Positions 34,140-42,027 of a DNA stretch of 64,000 bases are shown here, piece after piece; position 1 is the first letter of the stretch; each line of letters begins with the position of its first letter. This DNA comes from Patiriisocius_A hiemis (lineage in GTDB: Bacteria; Bacteroidota; Bacteroidia; Flavobacteriales; Flavobacteriaceae): positions 186,001-250,000 of the forward strand of contig NZ_JAVRHZ010000001.1 in assembly GCF_031846325.1 (NCBI RefSeq), given 5' to 3'. The position numbers were made by a program, and so were the translations under genes. The notes under the pieces were generated by a model, which made no database searches, was not told the DNA's origin, and saw only the letters and a list, made by a program, of their open reading frames with translations.

Positions 34140-34170
34140 TTTGAATTTTAGTATTGAAACCGCATCTTTG
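34140..34170 (+). promoter_or_regulatory. Promoter of the SDR gene
   Basis: TTTG (34140-34143), 19 bases, CATCTTTG (34163-34170; one mismatch to TAnnTTTG). ATG 18 bases further on. Confidence 0.7.
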
Positions 34171-34188
34171 TCATAGCAACTAACAACC

Positions 34189-34998
34189 ATGTCACAAGTA
34201 GTTTTAATTACAGGAGGTTCTTCAGGAATAGGGAAAGCCATAGGTACATACTTAGCTCAAAAAAATTATCGTGTCTATGGGACTAGTAGAAACCCTTCAA
34301 AATATTCAAAATCTACACCATTTCCTCTATTACAAGTAGATGTTACAAGCCCACAACAAATAGAAGCTGCAGTAACAAAAATTATTTCTGAAGAAAGTAG
34401 ACTAGACGTTGTTATTAATAATGCTGGTATTGGTATTACGGGTCCAATAGAAGAAACCCCAACTGATGAAATTAGAAATGCTTTTGAAACTAATTTTTAT
34501 GGACCTCTTGAAGTAATTAAAGCAGTACTTCCACAAATGCGTAAACAAAAAAGTGGTAAAATAGTAAACATTACCTCTATTGCAGGCTATATGGGGTTGC
34601 CGTACCGTGGTATATATTCTGCTACAAAATCTGCATTAGAAATCACCATTGAAGCCTACCGTATGGAAACCAAGCAGTTTGGTATTCTGATGACCAGCGT
34701 TGCACCAGGAGACTTTGCAACTAATATTGCTGCTGGACGATTTCATGCACCCGTTTTGGAAAGTTCTCCTTATCAAAAAGCCTATGGAGAAACACTTAAA
34801 ACAATGAATGAGCATGTGGACGGTGGTGAGGACCCTATGATTATGGCAAGAGAAGTCTATAAAATTCTTCAGAAAAATCAACCAAAAGTTCACTATAGAG
34901 TAGGAGCATTTTTGCAAAAATTCTCAATTGTTTTAAAGAGAGTTCTCCCTGACAAGGTTTATGAGAGAATGTTGATGAATCATTATAAGCTGAAGTAA
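34189..34998 (+). CDS. SDR family oxidoreductase
   Basis: A 269-residue classical short-chain dehydrogenase/reductase. Cofactor motif TGGSSGIG near the N-terminus, NNAG (structural) after the fourth strand, and catalytic Ser (ITSIAGYMG), Tyr and Lys in YSATKSALE. The Arg in TSRNPSKY after strand 2 favours NADP(H). The C-terminal extension with YRVGAFLQKFSIVLKRVLP suggests membrane-associated or lipid-like substrates, as in retinol-dehydrogenase-like SDRs; the substrate is unknown. Single gene with its own promoter next to ffs. Confidence 0.93.
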   Translation: MSQVVLITGGSSGIGKAIGTYLAQKNYRVYGTSRNPSKYSKSTPFPLLQVDVTSPQQIEAAVTKIISEESRLDVVINNAGIGITGPIEETPTDEIRNAFETNFYGPLEVIKAVLPQMRKQKSGKIVNITSIAGYMGLPYRGIYSATKSALEITIEAYRMETKQFGILMTSVAPGDFATNIAAGRFHAPVLESSPYQKAYGETLKTMNEHVDGGEDPMIMAREVYKILQKNQPKVHYRVGAFLQKFSIVLKRVLPDKVYERMLMNHYKLK

Positions 34999-35129
34999 AA
35001 ACTAAAATCTAAAATAGACACTTAGGTTGTTAACAAAACTCCTCAATAACTTTTTTAATTCAATAGTATTTCTACAATTTTTCTTGCCTATTTTTGAACC
35101 ATTAGAAATAACTTAAAAGCGACCAACAA

Positions 35130-35783
35130 ATGAAATTTTTTATTGATACCGCAAACCTAGATCAGATTAGAGAAGCTCAAAATTTGGGTGTTTTGGATGG
35201 TGTAACTACAAATCCTTCATTAATGGCAAAAGAAGGAATTACAGGTAGAGAAAACATCTTAAAGCACTATGTTGCTATTTGTGATATTGTAGATGGGGAT
35301 GTTTCTGCTGAAGTGATTTCGACAGATTTTGATGGTATGATAAAAGAAGGTAAAGAGCTTGCTGCGCTACATGAGCAAATTGTAGTAAAGGTGCCTATGA
35401 TTAAAGAAGGGGTAAAGGCAATTAAGTATTTTACAGATAAAGGAATAAGAACTAATTGTACTCTAGTATTTAGTGCCGGACAAGCATTGCTTGCTGCAAA
35501 AGCTGGTGCGACATATGTCTCTCCATTTATAGGAAGACTAGACGATATATCTACAGATGGGTTAAACCTCATTGCCGAAACACGCCTTATCTATGATAAC
35601 TATGGCTTTGAAACACAAATTCTTGCAGCCTCTGTACGTCATACTATGCATGTATTAGAATGCGCTAAGATAGGTAGTGATGTAATGACTGGACCTTTAT
35701 CTTCTATTGAAGGTTTATTAAAACACCCTCTTACAGATATAGGATTAGAGAAATTTCTTGCAGACTACAAAAAAGGGAATTAA
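35130..35783 (+). CDS. tal: Small transaldolase (TalC/FSA-type subfamily)
   Basis: A 217-residue class I aldolase-fold enzyme of the pentose phosphate pathway, often labelled fructose-6-phosphate aldolase. Schiff-base Lys87 in VVKVPM; N-terminal FIDTANLDQI and GVTTNPSL. Two positions said to separate true transaldolases from FSA have transaldolase residues here: Glu61 (SAEVIS; Gln in FSA) and Phe133 (VSPFIGRLDD; Tyr in FSA). I therefore prefer transaldolase (dihydroxyacetone transfer) over free DHA aldolase activity. Single gene; converges with the TlpA-like gene three bases away. Confidence 0.93.
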   Translation: MKFFIDTANLDQIREAQNLGVLDGVTTNPSLMAKEGITGRENILKHYVAICDIVDGDVSAEVISTDFDGMIKEGKELAALHEQIVVKVPMIKEGVKAIKYFTDKGIRTNCTLVFSAGQALLAAKAGATYVSPFIGRLDDISTDGLNLIAETRLIYDNYGFETQILAASVRHTMHVLECAKIGSDVMTGPLSSIEGLLKHPLTDIGLEKFLADYKKGN

Positions 35784-35786
35784 TTA

Positions 35787-37196
35787 TTACTTATTGAGAT
35801 GACCAAGGAGTAAGGTTTCAATATTTACAACAAAGATATTGGCATTATTTTCTAAAATTCTACCTTTGTGGTCTAGTATAATTGCCTTATTCATAGAGTT
35901 TAAAACTAGCTTACGCTCTGCATCGTCTAAATCATCAATTTGATACTCGTAAGACTTTGTATATCCATTATTATTAATGGTTTCTCTCCATTTTTTAAAG
36001 TGTGAGTCTGTATTAATTGCCACAAAATCATATTCAGGAAACCTGTCATGCAACTCGGCTGCACGGCTATGTATATCTCTATAATGTTTTATTGAGTTTG
36101 AAGACCAAAAATATAAAACAGTATGTTTTTTTATTACATCCCGTAAGCTTCGGTTGTTGTTGTTAGCATCTACCAGTAATACATTAGGTATTTTCTCTCC
36201 TGGTGTAAGTTTAATTGTTGCTTCAGCAAGTTTTGTAATTTCCTTTTTATAGGCTTCGTTTGTACTAAGACGTAAAAAGTATTCTTTTATATCGTTTTCT
36301 TTCTCAGCATTTTTTCCGTTTAACAAATAACGTCGAGCAGAAAGACGTAAAAGATTATTACGTAGTTCTTCATCTTTAACAATATCACCTATTAACTCCA
36401 TTTTATGAAGATTATGAATATAGGATTTTCTGTCAAACCAATGGATGCCATTATACTCTTCATAGGCCATATTATCAAAGTATCTATTTAAGAATAGAAA
36501 ATATGGATAATACGTCTTTAATTGATTGTTGTTAAAATCTATATCATCTCGGTAGCTATAAAATTTCTTAGGGAATTCTTCAGGACCACTAAAACGCTCT
36601 CTCGCATTATAAGCAGAAGCGTATAACTCTTTTTTTGAATAATAATCGTAATTTATACTTGCACTTACAATCTTGCTAAAATTTTCAGAAACAGTATTGT
36701 TTTTTTTGAATTCATTATAAAAAATAATTCTCTCCGTTTTCATAGAGTCTATTTTTTTCTGAAATTCAGCAGGTGGCAAAATGTATAATTTAGGCATCAA
36801 TCTACTTTCGGCTTCATTATAAAGAAACATTTCGATAAGTAAATTATTTTTTTCAGCACCAACTCCTGTATAAGTAAGAGATTCATCAAAATCCATTGTG
36901 TTTACACGAAGCATAATACTATCGCCAGGTTCAAGATGCATCACTTGATACTCATTATGTCTAAAACTATAAAGTCCAGGCGTTAAGTTTTTAGAACTAT
37001 ATAAGAAAGTATTGTCCTTTTCTAGTTTAACTGAATCTACAATACAATCTCCTTTTGCAATTACTACATATTCTGATTTAGGGTTTACAATTTCACCACC
37101 AATAGAAATACCAGCGTTCTCTCCTTTGCGATTAGAATTGCAAGACAGTAAAAGAAGTATGAAAAAAAGAGAAAGTATTTTTTTAATCAAAGGCAC
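35787..37196 (-). CDS. TlpA-like lipoprotein with a thioredoxin fold lacking the CxxC
   Basis: A 469-residue lipoprotein (lipobox LLSC, Cys19). An N-terminal DUF4369-like beta domain (about 25-110), a long helical middle (about 115-330), and a C-terminal thioredoxin/TlpA-like domain starting LTPGEKIPNVLLVD. At the active-site position the sequence is FWSSNSIKH: Ser365 and Ser368 stand where CxxC is expected (codons within 36093-36104), so it cannot do dithiol exchange. Probably a redox-inactive binding or structural relative. Single gene. Confidence 0.82.
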   Translation of the reverse strand: MPLIKKILSLFFILLLLSCNSNRKGENAGISIGGEIVNPKSEYVVIAKGDCIVDSVKLEKDNTFLYSSKNLTPGLYSFRHNEYQVMHLEPGDSIMLRVNTMDFDESLTYTGVGAEKNNLLIEMFLYNEAESRLMPKLYILPPAEFQKKIDSMKTERIIFYNEFKKNNTVSENFSKIVSASINYDYYSKKELYASAYNARERFSGPEEFPKKFYSYRDDIDFNNNQLKTYYPYFLFLNRYFDNMAYEEYNGIHWFDRKSYIHNLHKMELIGDIVKDEELRNNLLRLSARRYLLNGKNAEKENDIKEYFLRLSTNEAYKKEITKLAEATIKLTPGEKIPNVLLVDANNNNRSLRDVIKKHTVLYFWSSNSIKHYRDIHSRAAELHDRFPEYDFVAINTDSHFKKWRETINNNGYTKSYEYQIDDLDDAERKLVLNSMNKAIILDHKGRILENNANIFVVNIETLLLGHLNK

Positions 37197-37307
37197 AATT
37201 ACATGGTTCTAAAAACAAAAATAGATTTATAGCTAGCTAGCTAGTGTTAATTACTCGTTAAAAGGAATTTTAAAACGTTAATGTTTCTTTAGTATAATGT
37301 AATTGGC

Positions 37308-37315
37308 TACTTTTG
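37308..37315 (+). promoter_or_regulatory. -7 promoter box of the ABC-F gene
   Basis: TACTTTTG, exact TAnnTTTG match, 31 bases before the ATG at 37347; a TTTC lies 20 bases upstream in place of the -33 TTTG. Confidence 0.5.
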
Positions 37316-37346
37316 CCGAAAATTCACTAAAAACAGGAGTTAGAGT

Positions 37347-38972
37347 ATGTTATCAGTTTCAAATTTATCGGTACAGTTTGGTAAAAGAGTGTTGTTTGAT
37401 GAGGTAAACACCCAATTTGTTCAAGGCAATTGTTACGGAATTATTGGAGCTAATGGTGCAGGAAAATCTACTTTTTTAAAGATTTTGGCAGGTAAGCAAG
37501 ACCCAACATCGGGTCATGTACATTTAGAGCCTGGCAAGAGGATGTCTGTATTGGAGCAAAATCACAACGCGTATGACGAGTATCAAGTACTAGAAACTGT
37601 AGTACGTGGTAATAAAGAGTTGTTTGCTATTAAATCTCAAATAGACAAACTGTACGAAGATTATACTGATGAGAATGCAGAGAAAATAGGGGAGTTGCAG
37701 GTTACTTTTGAAGAAATGAATGGCTGGAATGCAGATAGCGATGCGGCTGCAATGCTTTCAAACCTTGGAATAAACGAAAGTTTGCACTACAGCACAATGG
37801 GTGACTTGGATGGAAAACAAAAAGTACGTGTGTTATTAGCACAAGCACTTTTTGGAAGTCCAGATGTACTAATCATGGATGAGCCAACTAACGATTTGGA
37901 TTACGAAACCATCTCGTGGCTTGAAACCTTCCTTGCTAACTATGATAACTGTGTAATTGTAGTATCACACGACCGTCACTTTTTAGATGCTGTATGTACA
38001 CATATTAGCGATATAGATTTTGGAAAAATTAACCACTTTAGTGGAAACTATACTTTTTGGTACGAAAGTAGCCAGCTAGCGGCAAGACAGCGCGCACAGC
38101 AAAACAAAAAAGCTGAAGAGAAAAAGAAAGAGCTTGAAGAGTTTATTCGTCGTTTTTCTGCAAACGTTGCTAAGTCAAAGCAAGCTACAAGTAGAAAGAA
38201 AATGATTGAAAAATTAAATGTTTCAGACATTAAACCTTCTAGCCGTCGTTATCCAGCTATTATTTTTGAACGTGAACGAGAAGCTGGTGACCAAATTTTA
38301 AATGTAGAAAACCTATCTGCTTCTATAGATGGTGAATTATTGTTTAAAAATATTGATATCAACCTTGCTAAAGGAGATAAAGTAGTAGTCTTTTCTAAAG
38401 ACTCTAGAGCAACGAGTGCTTTTTACGAAATTATAAATGATAAATTACAACCTGATTCTGGAGAATACAGTTGGGGTGTAACTACCAACCAGAGTTATTT
38501 ACCATTAGATAATAGCCACTTTTTCAATAGCGATATGAATTTGGTAGATTGGCTACGCCAATGGGCAAAGACCGAAGAAGAGCGTGAAGAAGTTTATATC
38601 CGCGGCTTTTTAGGAAAAATGTTGTTTAGTGGAGAAGAAGCCCTTAAAAAATGTAATGTCTTATCTGGAGGAGAAAAAGTTCGTTGTATGCTAAGTCGTA
38701 TGATGATGATGCGTGCTAATGTTGTAATGCTAGATGAACCTACTAATCACTTAGATTTAGAATCTATTACGGCGTTTAACAATTCTCTTAAAAACTTTAA
38801 GGGTACGGTATTATTAACCACACATGACCACGAGTTTGCACAAACTGTAGGTAATCGTGTGATTGAGCTTACCCCTAACGGAATTATAGATCGTTATATG
38901 ACTTTTGATGAGTATATGAGCGATAAAAAAATAAAAGAACAACGTGAAAAAATGTATAGCGTTACCGCATAA
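37347..38972 (+). CDS. ABC-F family ATPase (YbiT-like)
   Basis: A 541-residue cytosolic, ribosome-associated type ABC-F protein: two ABC domains joined by a charged linker (about 245-300). NBD1 has Walker A GANGAGKST (34-42) and Walker B IMDEPTNDLD, but its signature is LDGKQ (154-158). NBD2 has a proper signature LSGGE (439-443) and MLDEPTNHLD, but no Walker A: FSKDSRATS (349-357) stands there. In the head-to-tail dimer this gives one complete and one dead ATP site. Likely a translation factor of the EttA/YbiT class rather than a transporter or proven resistance protein. Monocistronic with a terminator. Confidence 0.93.
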   Translation: MLSVSNLSVQFGKRVLFDEVNTQFVQGNCYGIIGANGAGKSTFLKILAGKQDPTSGHVHLEPGKRMSVLEQNHNAYDEYQVLETVVRGNKELFAIKSQIDKLYEDYTDENAEKIGELQVTFEEMNGWNADSDAAAMLSNLGINESLHYSTMGDLDGKQKVRVLLAQALFGSPDVLIMDEPTNDLDYETISWLETFLANYDNCVIVVSHDRHFLDAVCTHISDIDFGKINHFSGNYTFWYESSQLAARQRAQQNKKAEEKKKELEEFIRRFSANVAKSKQATSRKKMIEKLNVSDIKPSSRRYPAIIFEREREAGDQILNVENLSASIDGELLFKNIDINLAKGDKVVVFSKDSRATSAFYEIINDKLQPDSGEYSWGVTTNQSYLPLDNSHFFNSDMNLVDWLRQWAKTEEEREEVYIRGFLGKMLFSGEEALKKCNVLSGGEKVRCMLSRMMMMRANVVMLDEPTNHLDLESITAFNNSLKNFKGTVLLTTHDHEFAQTVGNRVIELTPNGIIDRYMTFDEYMSDKKIKEQREKMYSVTA

Positions 38973-39000
38973 ATACTAACAACATTTATTATAACATTAA

Positions 39001-39028
39001 AAACTTCTCAAATTTGGGAAGTTTTTTT
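39001..39028 (+). terminator. Terminator of the ABC-F gene
   Basis: Stem AAACTTC/GAAGTTT around an AT-rich, self-complementary loop, followed by TTTTTTTAT, 29 bases after the stop. Confidence 0.8.
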
Positions 39029-39244
39029 ATGCATATTATTTTATACTATTACTATTCAGAGCTAAACTATAAGAGTCATTTTAATAGAATATAACTGGCC
39101 TATATTGTAAATAAGCAATAGCAATTAAAATGATAAAGAAAAATATAAAGTAACGACGAACATGCACAATGATGTTTGCTTTAACACACACAGCACTACT
39201 TAAATATATACTTTAATTTGAGACAGCAAAGTAAACCAATTGAT

Positions 39245-39252
39245 TAACTTTG
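39245..39252 (+). promoter_or_regulatory. -7 promoter box of the antiporter gene
   Basis: TAACTTTG matches TAnnTTTG; a TTTG at 39217-39220 lies upstream, at a rather long spacing of 24 bases. Predicted leader about 55 bases. Confidence 0.45.
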
Positions 39253-39311
39253 CGACTTAAAAATACTGGCATTTATGCCGCTTATTTAACAATAGAGGAA
39301 CTGTATATTTT

Positions 39312-40784
39312 ATGAATATTACCATCGAAAACATAGTTTTAGTTGGCTCAATACTACTTTTTATAAGCATTATTGTAGGTAAAACTTCATATAAGTTTGG
39401 CGTACCTACGTTGTTACTTTTCTTAGCAATAGGAATGTTGGCAGGTTCTGATGGGATTATAGGTATTAATTTTGACAATCCAGAAATCGCACAATTTATT
39501 GGTATTGTATCACTTAATTTCATCCTATTTTCTGGAGGATTAGACACCAATTGGAAATCTGTTAAACCCATTCTTAAAGAAGGAATTTTATTATCTACAT
39601 TGGGCGTTTTATTAACTGCAACTTCTCTTGGAACCTTTGTGTGGTTTGTAACAGATTTTACAATTTATGAAAGTATGTTGCTGGGCTCTATTGTATCTTC
39701 TACAGATGCAGCAGCCGTATTTTCGATTCTTAGATCAAAAAGCCTTGCCTTAAAAACAAACCTTAGGCCCACATTAGAGTTAGAAAGCGGAAGTAACGAC
39801 CCTATGGCGTATGTGTTAACTATTGCGTTTTTAACTTTAGTAATCAACCAAGACAAAAGCTTCCTATCTATAATTCCTCTGTTTTTACAACAAATGATTT
39901 TAGGGTGTGCCTTAGGTTTTGCTTTTGGTTTAATAAGTAAGTTTATAATCAACAAAATCAAACTTGATTTTGAAGGGCTTTATTCTGTTCTGGTAATCGC
40001 TCTCATGTTCATAACATTTTCGGCTACAAACTTTGTGGGAGGAAACGGGTTTCTCGCTATTTATATTTGTGCAGTTTATTTAGGTAATCAAGACTTAATA
40101 CACAAAAAAACCATTTTAAAAATGTTTGATGGTTTGGCTTGGTTAATGCAAATTGTGTTATTCCTTACTTTAGGACTACTTGTTTTTCCTTCTCAAATTA
40201 TTCCTTATTTCGGTATTGGATTACTTATTTCATTGTTTTTAATATTTATTGCTCGACCAGTAGGTGTTTTTCTCAGCTTAGTATTTTTCAAAATGAAAAT
40301 GAGAAGGCGGTTTTATATTTCTTGGGTTGGTTTACGAGGGGCTGTTCCAATTGTTTTTGCAACGTATCCACTTTTGGCAGGAATAGAAAAAGCAAGTGTA
40401 ATTTTCAATATCGTTTTTTTTATTTCGGTAACATCTGTACTCTTACAAGGCACAACACTTTCTATTGTGGCAAAATGGTTACATGTAGCTTTACCAGAAA
40501 AGACAAAACCTGTTGCAGCTAACGAACGCTATATTTTAAATTTGCCTAAATCTGCAATGAAAGAAGTTACAGTTCCGCCTGAAAGTTTTGCTGTTGACAA
40601 GCGTATTGTTGATTTGCATTTTCCGCAATCTGCATTTATAACAATGATAAAGCGAAACGGTAAATTTGTACGTCCAGGAGGGGCGACAATTATTGAAGCG
40701 AATGATGTTTTAGTGGTTTTACTGGACAATGAAGATAGTATAAACGAAGTAAATGAAGTCCTTTCTGGAAATAAAAACGATTAA
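39312..40784 (+). CDS. Potassium/proton antiporter (CPA1, NhaP2-like)
   Basis: A 490-residue inner-membrane antiporter with about 12-13 helices. The ion-binding motif ESGSNDPMAYVL contains the Asp essential in CPA1 exchangers, preceded by the helix SSTDAAAVFSIL. The hydrophilic C-terminus (about 400-490) is a TrkA-C-like regulatory domain (VDKRIVDLHFPQSAFITMIKRNGKFVRPGGATIIEANDVLVVL in its core strands, quoted here only by its ends VDKRIVDL and ANDVLVVL). This layout fits K+/H+ antiporters (NhaP2/CvrA). Expected to expel K+ under osmotic or pH stress. Single gene. Confidence 0.93.
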   Translation: MNITIENIVLVGSILLFISIIVGKTSYKFGVPTLLLFLAIGMLAGSDGIIGINFDNPEIAQFIGIVSLNFILFSGGLDTNWKSVKPILKEGILLSTLGVLLTATSLGTFVWFVTDFTIYESMLLGSIVSSTDAAAVFSILRSKSLALKTNLRPTLELESGSNDPMAYVLTIAFLTLVINQDKSFLSIIPLFLQQMILGCALGFAFGLISKFIINKIKLDFEGLYSVLVIALMFITFSATNFVGGNGFLAIYICAVYLGNQDLIHKKTILKMFDGLAWLMQIVLFLTLGLLVFPSQIIPYFGIGLLISLFLIFIARPVGVFLSLVFFKMKMRRRFYISWVGLRGAVPIVFATYPLLAGIEKASVIFNIVFFISVTSVLLQGTTLSIVAKWLHVALPEKTKPVAANERYILNLPKSAMKEVTVPPESFAVDKRIVDLHFPQSAFITMIKRNGKFVRPGGATIIEANDVLVVLLDNEDSINEVNEVLSGNKND

Positions 40785-40963
40785 TTATTAATAGATAACT
40801 AAGAGTTGTCAAAGTACATATCCATAAGCCTTAGTTTGTAACCTTCAATTACTCAATTCTAGTTATATAACAATAAAAGGTCTATAAACTTTCTTTTATT
40901 AACTTAGTGCTAATCATCTAAAATGTATACTGAATTATGTTAGATGAAATAATAAACAATAAA

Positions 40964-41491
40964 ATGAAACCTTTAATAGAAACTGAAAGATTATTGTTAC
41001 AAAAAATTTCTCTTGATGATAAAGAAGAAATGCTTCGGTTGCATTCAAATCCAGAAGTACAAATGTACACAGGAGAACCTCCAGTAGCATCTATTGAAGA
41101 AATGGAAGCGGCGATACATGCTAGAATTAAAGACTACAAAAAGTATGGATACGGTAGGTGGGCTACTTTTATTAAAAATGAGATGCAATTTATTGGCTGG
41201 GCAGGTCTAGCGTATTTACCAGAATTTGATGAAATTGATCTTGGTTATAGGTTTCTACCAGAATATTGGGGTATGGGATTTGCAACAGAAGTTTCCCGTG
41301 CGATATTAAAATATGGGTTTGATACACTTAAATTAAAACGCATAATTGCCATTGCTATGAAAGAAAATGTGGCGTCTATTCGAGTAATGGAAAAAGTTGG
41401 GATGGAGTTTGATAAATTTGCGCCTTATGAGCCTGGTGGTGAAGATGTTGCTTGGTATTGGTCTAATAAAGAACTTATAGAAAGAAAATGA
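40964..41491 (+). CDS. GNAT family N-acetyltransferase (RimJ/RimL type)
   Basis: A 175-residue acetyltransferase: IETERLLLQKIS, acetyl-CoA loop FLPEYWGMGFATEVSRAIL (key part WGMGFATE), and NVASIRVMEKVGMEF. The ATG at 40964 is chosen because it follows an A-rich stretch and puts ETERL close to the N-terminus as in relatives; an in-frame ATG at 40937 would add nine residues. Distinct from, but related to, the GNAT at 29524. Substrate unknown. Single gene. Confidence 0.9.
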   Translation: MKPLIETERLLLQKISLDDKEEMLRLHSNPEVQMYTGEPPVASIEEMEAAIHARIKDYKKYGYGRWATFIKNEMQFIGWAGLAYLPEFDEIDLGYRFLPEYWGMGFATEVSRAILKYGFDTLKLKRIIAIAMKENVASIRVMEKVGMEFDKFAPYEPGGEDVAWYWSNKELIERK

Positions 41492-41566
41492 ACATATCTA
41501 AAGCAATCAAGTTTATGTACATTATTTCTAATTTATGTAATATTCTATTTTTTGTATTTTTAAAGC

Positions 41567-41965
41567 ATGAAACAAAACGAAAACCTTTCTCTTGTTAGTG
41601 ATTTAATAGTACTCGCGAAAGCTGATGAAAAAATAACAGCTGGGGAGTATGACTTTATTTTGCGCCTTGCAAAACGTATGAATGTTACTCCAGAAGAGGT
41701 AGATGCGTTGTTTGAAAACCCTATTCCATCAAAGCCATTAGCTTCAGAAATGGAGCGAATTACACATTTCTACAAGCTTATTTTGGTTATGAATGTAGAT
41801 GATGAGACGCACGAAAAAGAAATAGCACTTCTTAAAAACTTTGGTTTGCGAATGGGAATTCGTGCGGGAGTTATCACTCAAATTCTTCATAAAATGGAAG
41901 CTCACGATAATAAAATTATCCCTACTGAAGATTTGCTTAAGATTTTTCAGACATATTATAATTAA
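41567..41965 (+). CDS. TerB-like helical protein
   Basis: A 132-residue all-helical protein of the TerB-like group: SLVSDLIVLAKADEKITAGEYDFILRL, here key residues being the acidic pair after LAKAD (a metal-binding-type turn), and a second repeat HFYKLILVMNVDDETHEKEIALLK. TerB domains are linked to tellurite and membrane stress systems, but no other ter gene is nearby, so tellurite resistance should not be assumed. Single gene, with DUF2254 converging downstream. Confidence 0.82.
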   Translation: MKQNENLSLVSDLIVLAKADEKITAGEYDFILRLAKRMNVTPEEVDALFENPIPSKPLASEMERITHFYKLILVMNVDDETHEKEIALLKNFGLRMGIRAGVITQILHKMEAHDNKIIPTEDLLKIFQTYYN

Positions 41966-42027
41966 AAAATAACACCATCATTTTTAGTTTTAGATAATGT
42001 ATTAAGTCTATTTATTGCTATAAAATG

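Larger units (their letters stand above)
38973..39311. other. Intergenic stretch between ABC-F and antiporter genes
   Basis: About 340 bases. It holds the ABC-F terminator (39001-39028), the -7 box of the antiporter gene (39245-39252), and on the minus strand a 28-36-codon open frame (39081 up to GTG 39167 or 39191) encoding a basic start and one hydrophobic segment. Nothing else recognisable. Confidence 0.5.

Noticed and set aside
37231..37244. Short AGCT/CTAG tandem run (AGCTAGCTAGCTAG) upstream of the ABC-F gene
   Set aside because: Only three and a half units; no flanking repeats or mobile-element features.
40139..40522. 127-codon plus-strand frame inside the antiporter gene
   Set aside because: Out-of-frame shadow of a clear CPA1 antiporter; composition is erratic and Cys-rich without pattern.
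41567..41965. Tellurite-resistance system based on the TerB-like gene
   Set aside because: No terA, terC, terD or terE-like gene is nearby; isolated TerB-like domains are common.
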